64,000 nucleotides of DNA, from assembly GCF_902499125.1 (NCBI RefSeq), contig NZ_CABVPX010000033.1:29978-93977 (forward strand), in the 5' to 3' direction. The translations under genes were made by a program, and so were the position numbers. Under the pieces are notes generated by a model. The model saw nothing but the letters and a program-made list of their open reading frames with translations. It made no database searches and was not told the DNA's origin. How positions within the stretch are numbered: position 1 is the first letter of the stretch; the number at the start of each line of letters is the position of its first letter. Source of the stretch: Burkholderia arboris. Its GTDB lineage: Bacteria > Pseudomonadota > Gammaproteobacteria > Burkholderiales > Burkholderiaceae. Positions 1-8,731 of the stretch are shown piece after piece.

Positions 1-1009
1 TCGTGACGACACCCGCGTCGATGAGGACCTGTGCAAAACGCTTGATCTGCTCCGGCTTCGAGCGGATGAGGCCCGATTCCGGAAACGGATTGAACGGGAT
101 CAGGTTGAACTTGCACGGCACGTCGCGCGTGACGGCCAGCAGTTCGCGCGCATGCGCTTCGGTGTCGTTGACGCCGTCGAGCATGCAGTATTCGAAAGTG
201 ATGAAGTCGCGCGGCGCGACTTTCAGATAACGCTGGCACGCAGCCATCAGTTCGCGCAGCGGATACTTCTTGTTGAGCGGCACCAGCTCGTCGCGCAGCG
301 CGTCGTTCGGCGCGTGCAGCGAAACGGCCAGCGCGACCGGCAGCTCGGCGCCGAGGCGGTCCATCATCGGCACCACGCCCGACGTGGACAGCGTGACGCG
401 GCGGCGCGACAGGCCGTACGCGTTGTCGTCGAGCATCAGCCGCATCGCGGGCACGACCGCGCTGTAGTTCAGGAGCGGCTCGCCCATGCCCATCATCACC
501 ACGTTGGTGACGACCCGTTCGGCCTTGCCGTTCGGACCGGGCGCGCGGCCCAGCGACGCTCGCAATGCAAATTCGGCCATGCGGAGCTGGCCGATGATTT
601 CGGCTGTCGACAGGTTGCGGGAAAAGCCCTGCTTGCCCGTCGAACAGAAGCGGCAGTTGACCGCGCACCCGGCCTGCGACGACACGCACAGCGTGCCGCG
701 CGTTTCTTCCGGGATGAACACGGTTTCGACCGCATTGCCGTTTCCGACGTCGATCAGCCACTTGCGCGTGCCGTCGGTGGAAACGTGATCGCTGGCGATA
801 TCGGGCATCACGATCGATGCGCGGCCCTTGAGCTTTTCTCTCAGGGACTTCGCAAGATCGGTCATGCCGTCGAAATCGCCGGCGTTGTACTGGTGGATCC
901 AGCGCTGCAACTGCTTGGCGCGGAACGGCTTCTCGCCAAGGCTGCCGCAGTACGCGACAAGACCCTCGGCATCGAAGTCGAGAAGATTGACGGAAGTTTC
1001 GCTCGTCAT
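1..1009 (-). CDS. rlmN: 23S rRNA (adenine-2503-C2)-methyltransferase RlmN, 3' end cut by window
   Basis: Radical-SAM methyltransferase that methylates A2503 of 23S rRNA and A37 of some tRNAs. The frame is open from an ATG at 1009 to the left edge, giving 336 residues without a stop, so only the C-terminus (including the end of the radical-SAM domain) is missing. The cluster motif CX3CX2C (C115, C119, C122, in CAVNCRFCSTGKQGF) and the MGMGEPLLN and VSLHAPND stretches are diagnostic of the family. It lies 55 bp downstream of ndk on the same strand, which is the usual betaproteobacterial ndk-rlmN order, so co-transcription is likely. Confidence 0.96.
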   Translation of the reverse strand, partial: MTSETSVNLLDFDAEGLVAYCGSLGEKPFRAKQLQRWIHQYNAGDFDGMTDLAKSLREKLKGRASIVMPDIASDHVSTDGTRKWLIDVGNGNAVETVFIPEETRGTLCVSSQAGCAVNCRFCSTGKQGFSRNLSTAEIIGQLRMAEFALRASLGRAPGPNGKAERVVTNVVMMGMGEPLLNYSAVVPAMRLMLDDNAYGLSRRRVTLSTSGVVPMMDRLGAELPVALAVSLHAPNDALRDELVPLNKKYPLRELMAACQRYLKVAPRDFITFEYCMLDGVNDTEAHARELLAVTRDVPCKFNLIPFNPFPESGLIRSKPEQIKRFAQVLIDAGVVT

Positions 1010-1064
1010 GATGTGCTGCCTTGCCGCGTGCGCTGAATCCGGCCTACTTGCTGTCAGCCAGGGC

Positions 1065-1490
1065 TTAACGCGAGTAAACGTTCATTTCCGGGAAGAAGAA
1101 AGCGACTTCGACCGCTGCCGTTTCAGCCGCGTCCGAGCCGTGCACCGCGTTCGCGTCGATGCTGTCGGCGAAATCGGCGCGGATCGTGCCCTTTTCTGCC
1201 TTCTTCGGATCCGTTGCGCCCATCAGGTCGCGGTTCTTCAGGATCGCGCCTTCACCTTCCAGGACCTGGATCATCACCGGGCCCGAGATCATGAAATCGA
1301 CGAGGTCCTTGAAGAACGGACGTGCAGCGTGAACCGCGTAGAACTTCTCTGCGTCAGCGCGCGACAGGTGCGCCATGCGCGATGCGATGATCTTCAGGCC
1401 GGCGCCTTCGAAACGGCTGTAGATCTGGCCGATCACGTTCTTTGCCACCGCATCCGGCTTGATGATCGACAGGGTGCGCTCGATTGCCAT
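1065..1490 (-). CDS. ndk: nucleoside diphosphate kinase
   Basis: Transfers the terminal phosphate of ATP to NDPs and dNDPs to balance cytoplasmic nucleotide pools. At 141 residues it has the normal bacterial length. The phospho-acceptor His117 sits in the signature NAVHGSD, and the N-terminal ERTLSIIKPDA strand is typical. It is first of an ndk-rlmN pair. A TACAAT hexamer at 1537-1542 on the minus strand is a plausible -10 for the pair, but I find no convincing -35. Confidence 0.98.
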   Translation of the reverse strand: MAIERTLSIIKPDAVAKNVIGQIYSRFEGAGLKIIASRMAHLSRADAEKFYAVHAARPFFKDLVDFMISGPVMIQVLEGEGAILKNRDLMGATDPKKAEKGTIRADFADSIDANAVHGSDAAETAAVEVAFFFPEMNVYSR

Positions 1491-1536
1491 AAAAACTCCA
1501 AAAAATTAAGAAGTTACAGGTTCAAATGAATCCGCT

Positions 1537-1542
1537 ATTGTA
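1537..1542 (-). promoter_or_regulatory. candidate -10 element for ndk-rlmN
   Basis: TACAAT on the minus strand, 47 bp upstream of the ndk ATG, matches the sigma-70 -10 consensus at five of six bases. No good -35 stands 16-18 bp upstream, so this is a weak inference. The rest of the 249-bp divergent spacer (1491-1739) shows no gene. Confidence 0.35.
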
Positions 1543-1739
1543 GCACGATCCCGTGTATCATTGCGATTGAACCCTTACACGAATGAAAGGTTCAGAATCC
1601 ATATGTTTTGTGCCGCACGGCCATTGAAACCTCCCGGCACGGAACGTATCTTAGCCATAGCTGCTCCGGTTTGCTGCGCCGCACACCGCGTGTGCCGAAC
1701 CGGCCCCGGACGCCCACGCGTTCAATGTTAGGAGAAACC

Positions 1740-2438
1740 ATGAACGACTATCCGTACAATTTCGGCCGCGGCGGTTCCGTCAGCACCGCCGAGGTTCGCA
1801 ACCGCGTGCTGCGGAACACGTACTGGCTGCTCGCGCTATCGATGGTCCCGACCGTGCTGGGCGCCTGGGTCGGCGTCGCGACGGGCTTCTCGCTGTTCGC
1901 GGCCACGAGCCCGATGATGAGCCTGCTCGCATTCTTCGCGATCGCATTCGGCTTCATGTTCGCGATCGAGCGGACGAAAAACAGCGCGGCCGGCGTGTTC
2001 GTGCTGCTCGGCTTCACGTTCTTCATGGGCCTGATGCTGTCGCGGCTGCTGAGCTTCATCCTCGGCTTCTCGAACGGCCCGTCGCTGATCATGCTCGCGT
2101 TCGGCGGCACCGGCATCATCTTCGCCGCGATGGCAACGATCGCCACCGTCAGCAAGCGCGATTTCTCGGGTCTCGGCAAGTGGCTGTTCATGGGCGTGAT
2201 CGTGATCCTGCTCGCCTCGGTCGCGAACATCTTCCTGCAGCTGCCGGCGCTGATGCTCACCGTGTCGGTGCTCGCAATCGCGATCTTCTCGGCCTACATG
2301 CTGTTCGACGTCCAGCGCGTCGTGAACGGCGGCGAGACGAACTACATCTCGGCCACGCTCGCGATCTACCTCGACCTGTACAACGTGTTCACGAACCTGC
2401 TTGCCCTGCTCGGCATCTTCGGCGGCAACCGCAACTGA
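1740..2438 (+). CDS. Bax inhibitor-1/YccA family membrane protein
   Basis: Integral membrane protein of the Bax inhibitor-1 (UPF0005) family. E. coli YccA of this family modulates the FtsH protease; the exact role here is unknown. The 232 residues hold about seven hydrophobic segments beginning near residue 23 (TYWLLALSMVP). The open frame extends upstream to 1608, but the ATG at 1740 is preceded by a strong ribosome site (AGGAGA) and gives the family length, so I take it as the start. It stands alone between ndk (divergent) and rlmD (convergent). Confidence 0.9.
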   Translation: MNDYPYNFGRGGSVSTAEVRNRVLRNTYWLLALSMVPTVLGAWVGVATGFSLFAATSPMMSLLAFFAIAFGFMFAIERTKNSAAGVFVLLGFTFFMGLMLSRLLSFILGFSNGPSLIMLAFGGTGIIFAAMATIATVSKRDFSGLGKWLFMGVIVILLASVANIFLQLPALMLTVSVLAIAIFSAYMLFDVQRVVNGGETNYISATLAIYLDLYNVFTNLLALLGIFGGNRN

Positions 2439-2456
2439 CGCTCGTCACGCCTCAAG

Positions 2457-2487
2457 AAAAAACCGGCCCTCGGGCCGGTTTTTTTAC
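2457..2487. terminator. bidirectional Rho-independent terminator between yccA-like gene and rlmD
   Basis: The perfect stem ACCGGCCC/GGGCCGGT is flanked by an A-run on the left and a T-run on the right, so it can terminate both the plus-strand membrane protein gene and the minus-strand rlmD. Confidence 0.9.
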
Positions 2488-2501
2488 GTCCGCCGCCCGG
2501 C

Positions 2502-3899
2502 TCAGTCGCGCTCGAACAGCGCGATCGATTCGACGTGCGACGTATTCGGGAACATGTTGACGACACCGGCACCCTTGAGCCGGTAACCGGCCTCGTGCAC
2601 GAGCAGGCCCGCGTCGCGCGCGAGCGTCGACGGGTTGCACGACACGTAGACGATCCGCTTCGGCAGCGGGCCTTCGCCGCTCTGCGCGATCTCGGCCAGC
2701 GCCTTCGACACCGCGAGCGCGCCTTCGCGCGGCGGGTCGATCAGGAACTTGTCGAAGGCGCCGAGCGCGCGCAGGTCGTCGCCCGTCACTTCGAACAGGT
2801 TCCGGCAGGCGAACGTCGTGTGGCCGTCGACACCGTTCTCGCGCGCATTCGCCAGCGCGCGCGTCGTCAGCGTGTCGCTACCCTCGATGCCCATCACTTC
2901 GCGCGACAGCCGCGCGAGCGGCAGCGTGAAGTTGCCGATCCCGCAGAACAGGTCGAGCACGCGGTCGTCGCGCGACGGCGCGAGCAGGCGTAGCGCGCGG
3001 CCCACCAGCACGCGGTTGATCTGGTGATTGACCTGCGTGAAGTCGGTCGGCTTGAACGGCATGCGGATGCCGAATTCCGGCAGCGTGTAGTCGAGCGATA
3101 CGTCGAGCGGGTAGAACGGCGTCACCGTGTCCGGGCCCTTCGGCTGCAGCCAGAACTGCACCTTGTGCTCGTCGGCGAACGCACGCAGCAGCGCTTCGTC
3201 GTCCGCGTTGATCGGCTCCAGCACGCGCAGCACGAGCGCCGTGACGTCCGAGCCGACCGCGAGTTCGATCTGCGGCATGCGATCGCGGATCGACAGCCCT
3301 TCGACGAGCCGGCGCAGCGGCACCAGCATCGCCGACACGTGCGGCGGCAACACTTCGCAGCTCGTCATGTCGGCAACATAGCTGCTCTTCTTCTCGTGGA
3401 AGCCGACCAGCACGCCGCCCTTCTTCGCCACGTTGCGCACGGTCAGGCGCGCACGATAGCGATAACCCCACGACGGGCCGTGGATCGGCGCGAACATCGT
3501 TTCCGCGCGCAGCTTCGCCAGGTGCCACAGGTTGTCCTCGAGCACACGCTGCTTGACCGCCACCTGCGCGCGCATGTCGAGATGCTGCATCGAGCAGCCG
3601 CCGCAGGTGCCGAAGAACTTGCATTTCGGCTGCGTGCGCATCACGCTCGGGCGCAGAATGTCGACAACCGTCGCCTGCTCGTAGCTGGGCTTGCGGCGGT
3701 AGCTCGAATAGGTCACGCGCTCGCCCGGCAACGCGCCTTCGACGAAGATGACCTTGCCCGGCTCGCCGTCCTCGGTGATCGTGCGGCCGACACCGCGCGC
3801 TTCCATGTCGAGCGATTCGATCTCGAGAACCGGGGCGGGCCCGGGCGCGACGGGCGCATTTTTCGATTTGCGCGCAGAAGTGGGGACGGCTTCGGACAC
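2502..3899 (-). CDS. rlmD: 23S rRNA (uracil-1939-C5)-methyltransferase RlmD
   Basis: SAM-dependent RumA-type enzyme forming m5U1939 in 23S rRNA. It is 465 residues long. The order is a TRAM-like N-terminal domain, an iron-sulfur binding cluster of cysteines (CKFFGTCGGCSMQH plus a later Cys in MTSCEVL), the SAM motif DLFCGIGNFTLPLA, and the catalytic Cys in VSCNPSTLARD near the C-terminus. The frame is open far upstream, but the GTG at 3899 (VSEAVPTSARK) follows an AGGAAA ribosome site and fits the family length. The preceding translated stretch looks like noise. Confidence 0.93.
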   Translation of the reverse strand: MSEAVPTSARKSKNAPVAPGPAPVLEIESLDMEARGVGRTITEDGEPGKVIFVEGALPGERVTYSSYRRKPSYEQATVVDILRPSVMRTQPKCKFFGTCGGCSMQHLDMRAQVAVKQRVLEDNLWHLAKLRAETMFAPIHGPSWGYRYRARLTVRNVAKKGGVLVGFHEKKSSYVADMTSCEVLPPHVSAMLVPLRRLVEGLSIRDRMPQIELAVGSDVTALVLRVLEPINADDEALLRAFADEHKVQFWLQPKGPDTVTPFYPLDVSLDYTLPEFGIRMPFKPTDFTQVNHQINRVLVGRALRLLAPSRDDRVLDLFCGIGNFTLPLARLSREVMGIEGSDTLTTRALANARENGVDGHTTFACRNLFEVTGDDLRALGAFDKFLIDPPREGALAVSKALAEIAQSGEGPLPKRIVYVSCNPSTLARDAGLLVHEAGYRLKGAGVVNMFPNTSHVESIALFERD

Positions 3900-4119
3900 C
3901 AGCTTTTCCTGACAAACGTTGAAGAAGGCGAGATTGTAGACGACGCAGGCCCGTATCGCGCGCTTTGGATCGGGCAAGCGGCGACACTTGCGCATGGACG
4001 GCCCTGCGTGGCGCTCGCACGGCCGTTCACGCGACTTCGGGAGGCGCCCGCCCCGGCATGCCGCGGAACCGGCCGGGGCAAGCCCTCGGGCCCGCATCCG
4101 CCCGACAGGAGATTCGACC

Positions 4120-4974
4120 ATGCGACTGATCGACTGGAACATCCAATGGGGTCGGGACGCGGACGGCATCGTCGACCTTTCCCGAACCGTCTCGGCGATC
4201 CAGCGCCTCGGCGATTTCGACGTGCTGTGCCTGCAGGAAGTCACGCGCGGCTTCGGCGCGCTGCCCGGCGGCCCCGGCCCCGACCAGTTCGCCGAACTCG
4301 CGGCGCGGCTGCCCGGCTACACGATCATCGAAGCGATCGGCGCCGACTTGCCGGCGATCGAACCGGGCGCTCCGCGCCGCCAGTTCGGCAACGCGATCGC
4401 GACGCGGCTGCCGGCCGGACGCGTGCTGCGCCAGTTGCTGCCGTGGCCGGCCGACGCCGGCGCGCCGTCGATGCCGCGCGTCGCGCTCGACGTCGAGGTG
4501 CAGGCGCCGTTCGGGCTGTTGCGCGTGGTCACCACGCATCTGGAGTATTACTCGGCGCGCCAGCGGCTTGCGCAGGTCGGCGCGCTGCGCGACCGGCATC
4601 GCGAGGCCTGCGCGCACGCGGCATGCCCGGCGCCCGCCGAGACCGCCGAGGGGCCGTTCAGCGCGACCGGCCAGCCGCGCGATGCGATCGTCTGCGGCGA
4701 TTTCAATAGCGCATTCGACAGCGATGCGTACCGGCGCTTCCTGGCGCCGATCGCCGACGCGCCGCGCTTCGTCGACGCGTGGGTCGCACGACACCCGGGC
4801 CGCACGCCGCCGCCGACGGCCGGCGTCCACGATACGGTGCAATGGTCGGAAGGGCCGCTCGCGTGCGACTTCGTGTTCGTGACCGACACGCTGCTGCCGC
4901 GCGTCATCCGCTGCGAGATCGACGGCGACGTGCGCGCGTCGGATCACCAGCCGGTGCTGCTCGAACTGGCCTGA
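4120..4974 (+). CDS. endonuclease/exonuclease/phosphatase (EEP) family protein
   Basis: Metal-dependent phosphodiesterase of the EEP (DNase I-like) fold, 284 residues. Visible motifs are the N-terminal Asn in WNIQWG, the catalytic Glu in CLQEVTRG, GDFNSAFDSD, and the C-terminal SDHQPVLLEL His. Substrate (DNA, lipid or nucleotide) cannot be told from sequence. The frame is open from 3988, but the ATG at 4120 has a GACAGGAGA ribosome site and begins directly with the first conserved strand. It is divergent from rlmD and convergent with the exonuclease at 5005. No signal peptide is seen, so it is probably cytoplasmic. Confidence 0.85.
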   Translation: MRLIDWNIQWGRDADGIVDLSRTVSAIQRLGDFDVLCLQEVTRGFGALPGGPGPDQFAELAARLPGYTIIEAIGADLPAIEPGAPRRQFGNAIATRLPAGRVLRQLLPWPADAGAPSMPRVALDVEVQAPFGLLRVVTTHLEYYSARQRLAQVGALRDRHREACAHAACPAPAETAEGPFSATGQPRDAIVCGDFNSAFDSDAYRRFLAPIADAPRFVDAWVARHPGRTPPPTAGVHDTVQWSEGPLACDFVFVTDTLLPRVIRCEIDGDVRASDHQPVLLELA

Positions 4975-5004
4975 TCGCGCCGGTTGCGGCGCGGGCCGCC
5001 CGCG

Positions 5005-5781
5005 CTACGCGTCGAAGCCGGCCAGGTACTCGGCCCAGTGCGGCGCCGGCTCCAGCGCGAGCGCGTTCTTCACGATCAGGATCTCGTCCGCGTACTCGCT
5101 CGGCGTCAGGCCGCCGCGCATCAACTGGAACCGGCAGTACAGCAGGTAGGTGTTGACGACGTCGGTTTCGCAATAGTTGCGGATTTCGTCGATCCGGCCA
5201 TCCCGGAACGCCGGCCACACCTGGCTGCCGTCCATCCCGAGCTTGCCCGGGAAGCCGCACAGCTTCGCCAGCGCGTCGAGCGGCGCATTTGCGCGCGCAT
5301 GATACATCGCGAGCACGTCCATCAGGTCGGTATGCCGCGAGTGATAGCGCGAGATGTAGTTGTTCCACTTGAATTCGCGGTCGTCCTCGCCGAGATCCCA
5401 GTAGCGGGTCGCGGGAATGCCGTGCACGAGCGCGCGGTAATGCAGCACCGGCAGATCGAAGCCGCCGCCGTTCCACGACACGAGCTGCGGTGTGTATTTC
5501 TCGATCACGCGGTAAAACGACTGGATCAGCGTCGCTTCGTTGTCCTGCGGCGTCCCGAGCGAGCGCACGCGAAAGCCGTTGTTGTCGCGGAACACGCACG
5601 AGATCGCCGCGATCCGCTGCAGGTGGTGCGGCAGGAAATCGCCGCCGGTCTTCTCGCGGCGCGCGGCGAACGCGTGTTCGGCCACCGCGGCATCGTCGAG
5701 CGTCGCAGGCAGGTCTTCCAGACGGCGAATGCCGTCGACATCGGGAATCGTCTCGATGTCAAAAACGAGAATCGGAGTCAT
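5005..5781 (-). CDS. predicted 3'-5' exonuclease with PolB-like domain
   Basis: A 258-residue protein starting MTPILVFDIETIPDVDG. FDIETIP is exonuclease motif I (DxE) of the DEDD superfamily, WNGGGFDLPVLHYRAL is motif II, and the C-terminal YCETDVVNTYLL is the DEDDy motif III. This is the family annotated as predicted 3'-5' exonuclease related to family B polymerase proofreading domains. It is a stand-alone exonuclease without a polymerase domain. It sits 3 bp downstream of rpoS, so it may be read through from the rpoS operon. Confidence 0.85.
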   Translation of the reverse strand: MTPILVFDIETIPDVDGIRRLEDLPATLDDAAVAEHAFAARREKTGGDFLPHHLQRIAAISCVFRDNNGFRVRSLGTPQDNEATLIQSFYRVIEKYTPQLVSWNGGGFDLPVLHYRALVHGIPATRYWDLGEDDREFKWNNYISRYHSRHTDLMDVLAMYHARANAPLDALAKLCGFPGKLGMDGSQVWPAFRDGRIDEIRNYCETDVVNTYLLYCRFQLMRGGLTPSEYADEILIVKNALALEPAPHWAEYLAGFDA

Positions 5782-5784
5782 CAG

Positions 5785-6879
5785 TTACAGAACGGCGTCC
5801 TTGCGCACGCCGTTGGAGGCAAAGAACCGCTTGAGGCGCACCAGCGCTTCCTGCTGGATCTGCCGCACGCGCTCGCGCGTGAGCCCCATCTCGTCGGCCA
5901 GCTCCTCGAGCGTCGCCGGTTCGATGTGGTTCAGGCCGAAGCGGCGCTCGATCACGTGCCGGTGCTTGTCGGACAGCCGCGACAGCCACGCGCGCGTCAG
6001 CGTTTCGAGCTCGCGGTGCTGCACCTCGGCGTCGGGCGACTGGCTCTGGTCGTCGGGCAACAGGTCGAGCAGGCTGCTCGCGGGATCGAGATCGAGCGGC
6101 GCGTCGAGCGACGCCGTGTGTTCGTTGAGCGCAAGGATGTCGGTGACTTCCTCGGCGGTCTTGCCGGTGAGATAGGCGATATCGTCGATACTGGCTTCGC
6201 GGCGCTCGGCCGCCTCGCCCGTCGACATCGAATTCTTTTCGAGGTGGCGCTTCGCGCGCAGCACCTGGTTCAGTTCGCGGATCACGTGCACGGGCAGGCG
6301 CACCGTGCGGGCCTGGTTCATGATCGCCCGCTCGATGCTCTGCCGGATCCACCATGTCGCGTAGGTCGAGAAACGGAAACCGCGCGTCGGGTCGAATTTC
6401 TCGATCGCGTGCATCAAGCCGAGGTTACCCTCCTCGATCAGGTCGAGCAGCGGCACGCCGCGGTTCAGGTACCCCTTCGCGATGCTGACGACGAGACGCA
6501 GGTTGCGCTCGATCATCACCTGCCGGGCCTCGAATTCGCCGGCCTTCGCGAGGCGGGAATAGCGCTGCTCTTCCTCGACGGTCAGCAGCGGCTTCACGCT
6601 GATCCGGTTCAGGTAATGCTGAATCGTGTCGGCCGTGAGCTCGGCTTGCAGGATCGTGCGGAAATCGTCGACGTCGGGCGCTGCTTCCGAACGCCCTTCG
6701 CGCTCGTCGTCGCCACCGTCCGCGTCCGACTCGGCGTCACGTGCCTCGAGATCACGTTCGTTTTCCGCGACGTCGTCTTCGTCGTCCGTCGAAGCACCCG
6801 ATCGCCCCACCGATGCTTGCGTGGCACGACTGATCTTCTCAGACTCGGCTTGCGGCTCGTGGCGCTTCGATTTCGGCAT
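5785..6879 (-). CDS. rpoS: RNA polymerase sigma factor RpoS (sigma-38)
   Basis: Stationary-phase and general stress sigma factor, 364 residues. A charged, acidic N-terminal extension of about 70 residues precedes region 1.2 (IQHYLNRISVKPLLT). Region 2 follows (GNLGLMHAIEKFDPTRGFRFSTYATWWIRQ), then region 3, and region 4 ending in a helix-turn-helix (LEELADEMGLTRERVRQIQQEA). It is 11 bp downstream of nlpD in the conserved surE-pcm-nlpD-rpoS order. In other proteobacteria rpoS also has a promoter inside nlpD; I did not identify one here with confidence. Confidence 0.96.
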   Translation of the reverse strand: MPKSKRHEPQAESEKISRATQASVGRSGASTDDEDDVAENERDLEARDAESDADGGDDEREGRSEAAPDVDDFRTILQAELTADTIQHYLNRISVKPLLTVEEEQRYSRLAKAGEFEARQVMIERNLRLVVSIAKGYLNRGVPLLDLIEEGNLGLMHAIEKFDPTRGFRFSTYATWWIRQSIERAIMNQARTVRLPVHVIRELNQVLRAKRHLEKNSMSTGEAAERREASIDDIAYLTGKTAEEVTDILALNEHTASLDAPLDLDPASSLLDLLPDDQSQSPDAEVQHRELETLTRAWLSRLSDKHRHVIERRFGLNHIEPATLEELADEMGLTRERVRQIQQEALVRLKRFFASNGVRKDAVL

Positions 6880-6890
6880 GGTCGTCTCGG

Positions 6891-7781
6891 TTATTGAGGC
6901 GGCAAATACTTCAGCGGATCGACAGGTTTACCCTGCCGGCGAACCTCGAAATGCAGCATCACGCGGTCGGCATCGCTGTTACCCATCTCGGCGATCTTCT
7001 GCCCCTTCGTTACCGCGTCCCCCTCTTTTACCATCAAAGCGCGATTGTGTGCATACGCCGTGAGGTAAGTTGCATCGTGTTTGATGATAATGAGGTTGCC
7101 GTAACCACGCAGGCCATTGCCGGAGTAAACGACACGGCCGTCCGCTGCCGCCTTCACGGTCTCGCCGGCCGTGCCGCCGATATTGACGCCCTTGTTCTTC
7201 GCGTCGTCGAACCCGTTCAGCACGGGCCCGCGCGCGGGCCACGCGAACGTCACGGGGCCGCTCGGGGCAGCCGCCGTATCGCTCGACCCGGTTGCCGCAG
7301 CCGGCGGCGTGGCGGCAAGTGCCGACGACGTGCCGGCGGCCGGCGTTGCCGGACCGCTGCTCAGCGGCGCGGTCGCCACCGCGGCACCCGCGATCGGCGC
7401 GGTAGCCGGTGCGCCCGCAACCGCAGCGCCGCCCGGCGGCGCCACGCGCAGCAACTGGTCGACTTCGATCTGGTTCGGGTTCGCCAGATTGTTCCACGTC
7501 GCGATGTCGCGATAGTTCTGCCCGTTCTCGAGCGCAATCCGGTACAGCGTGTCGCCCGGCTTCACACGGTAGAAGCCGGGGGGCGGCGGGCCGAGCGGCA
7601 CCGCGGGCTGCGCGGCGGCGGTCGTGCCGAGCGAGCCGGAGCGATCGACGACGGGCGCGTTGTCGAGCCGCGTCGCACAGGCGGCCAGTAGCGTGGAGAA
7701 CGCAGCCACACAGATCGCGCGCTGGGCGAGCGTGAGCGGTTCCCTGGATCGGTTGTTTTGCATCGCGCGCAACATACTCAT
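6891..7781 (-). CDS. nlpD: NlpD-like lipoprotein: LysM plus degenerate M23 domain
   Basis: Outer-membrane lipoprotein that in related bacteria activates the AmiC amidase at the septum. A hydrophobic segment ends in a lipobox (LLAAC), followed by a LysM peptidoglycan-binding repeat (YRVKPGDTLYRIALENG), an Ala/Pro-rich linker, and an M23 domain (FAWPARGPVLNGF to the C-terminus). The usual zinc ligands look lost (NKGVNIGG where active enzymes have HxGxD; MLHFEV where they have HxH). That fits an activator rather than an enzyme. The ATG at 7781 is chosen; an in-frame TTG at 7790 that overlaps the pcm stop is an alternative. Confidence 0.92.
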   Translation of the reverse strand: MSMLRAMQNNRSREPLTLAQRAICVAAFSTLLAACATRLDNAPVVDRSGSLGTTAAAQPAVPLGPPPPGFYRVKPGDTLYRIALENGQNYRDIATWNNLANPNQIEVDQLLRVAPPGGAAVAGAPATAPIAGAAVATAPLSSGPATPAAGTSSALAATPPAAATGSSDTAAAPSGPVTFAWPARGPVLNGFDDAKNKGVNIGGTAGETVKAAADGRVVYSGNGLRGYGNLIIIKHDATYLTAYAHNRALMVKEGDAVTKGQKIAEMGNSDADRVMLHFEVRRQGKPVDPLKYLPPQ

Positions 7782-7786
7782 CGGTT

Positions 7787-8731
7787 TCAAATCACTCCGG
7801 ATTTTAAAGGGACAAAGAAAACGCGATCAAGCCGGGACTCTCGCCATTGCGCGTGCGCGACGCGCTCGACGAGCGTGAGCACCTGATGCTGCCCACTTTG
7901 CGCGCCGACCGGCGCGACGAGCCGCCCGCCGATCGCGAGCTGCTCGAGCAGCGCCTGTGGCACGTCGAGCCCAGCCGCCGCGATCACGATCGCGTCGAAC
8001 GGGGCTGCGGACGGCAGACCGACACGCCCGTCGCCGTAGTGCAGACGGATGTTCGGCACGCGCAGCGGCCGCAGGTTCAGCTTCGCGCGCTCATAAAGCG
8101 GCTTGATGCGTTCAATCGAATACACGTCGCGTGCCACGTGGCTCAGCACGGCGGCCTGATAGCCGCAGCCCGTGCCGATCTCGAGCACGCGCTCGAGCAC
8201 GCGCTCGAGTGTGCGGCCGGCCATCGCGAGCTCGATCATGCGCGCGACAACCGACGGCTTGGAAATGGTTTGCTGGTGGCCGATCGGCAACGCCGAATCC
8301 TCGTAGGCCTGCGTCGCGAGCCCCGGATCCACGAACAGGTGGCGCGGCACCGCGGCCATCGCGTCCAGCACGCGCGCGTCGGTCACGCCGTTCGCGCGCA
8401 GGCGTTCGACCATCCGCTCGCGCACGCGTTCCGACGTGAGCGCGAACGCGCCGGCCGGCGCGACGCTCGGCGCAGCCGGTTTCGGCATCGCGGGCTTCAG
8501 CGCAGTCGGCTTCGGTGCCGTCGCGGGCTTCGCCGTGGCGGGACCGGGCAACGGCGAGCGCGCGGCAACGGGCTTCACCGCAACCGGTTTCAGCACGGCA
8601 GCCGGCTTGTCGGCAGCCTTCGACACCGCGACCGCCGCATGGCGTTCACCGGCCCGACCTTCCGATTTGCGTGGCGCTCGCTTAAGATCTTCGAGCGCGA
8701 GCGGGAACCGCTTCGCGCGCTCGCCGCTCAT
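7787..8731 (-). CDS. pcm: protein-L-isoaspartate O-methyltransferase
   Basis: SAM-dependent repair methyltransferase acting on isoaspartyl residues of aged proteins. It has 314 residues, about 100 more than E. coli Pcm, because of an Ala/Pro/Lys-rich N-terminal extension with repeated KP-A units before the catalytic domain starts near residue 105 (ALTSERVRERMVERLRANGV). SAM motif I is LEIGTGCGYQAAVL. The start at 8731 overlaps the surE stop by ATGA, which argues for translational coupling. The open frame continues upstream only as an antisense-like shadow inside surE. A duplicated LERV unit sits just before motif I. Confidence 0.95.
   Translation of the reverse strand: MSGERAKRFPLALEDLKRAPRKSEGRAGERHAAVAVSKAADKPAAVLKPVAVKPVAARSPLPGPATAKPATAPKPTALKPAMPKPAAPSVAPAGAFALTSERVRERMVERLRANGVTDARVLDAMAAVPRHLFVDPGLATQAYEDSALPIGHQQTISKPSVVARMIELAMAGRTLERVLERVLEIGTGCGYQAAVLSHVARDVYSIERIKPLYERAKLNLRPLRVPNIRLHYGDGRVGLPSAAPFDAIVIAAAGLDVPQALLEQLAIGGRLVAPVGAQSGQHQVLTLVERVAHAQWRESRLDRVFFVPLKSGVI
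8197..8214. repeat. short in-frame tandem duplication inside pcm
   Basis: The 12-base unit GAGCACGCGCTC is repeated head to tail just before the SAM motif I codons, so the protein reads LERVLERVLEIGTG. It adds four residues without breaking the frame. The boundaries given are approximate. Confidence 0.6.

Noticed and set aside
3024..4709. Long plus-strand open frames opposite rlmD
   Set aside because: High GC creates long antisense frames. The Arg/His-rich composition has no domain and the opposite strand has a clear gene.
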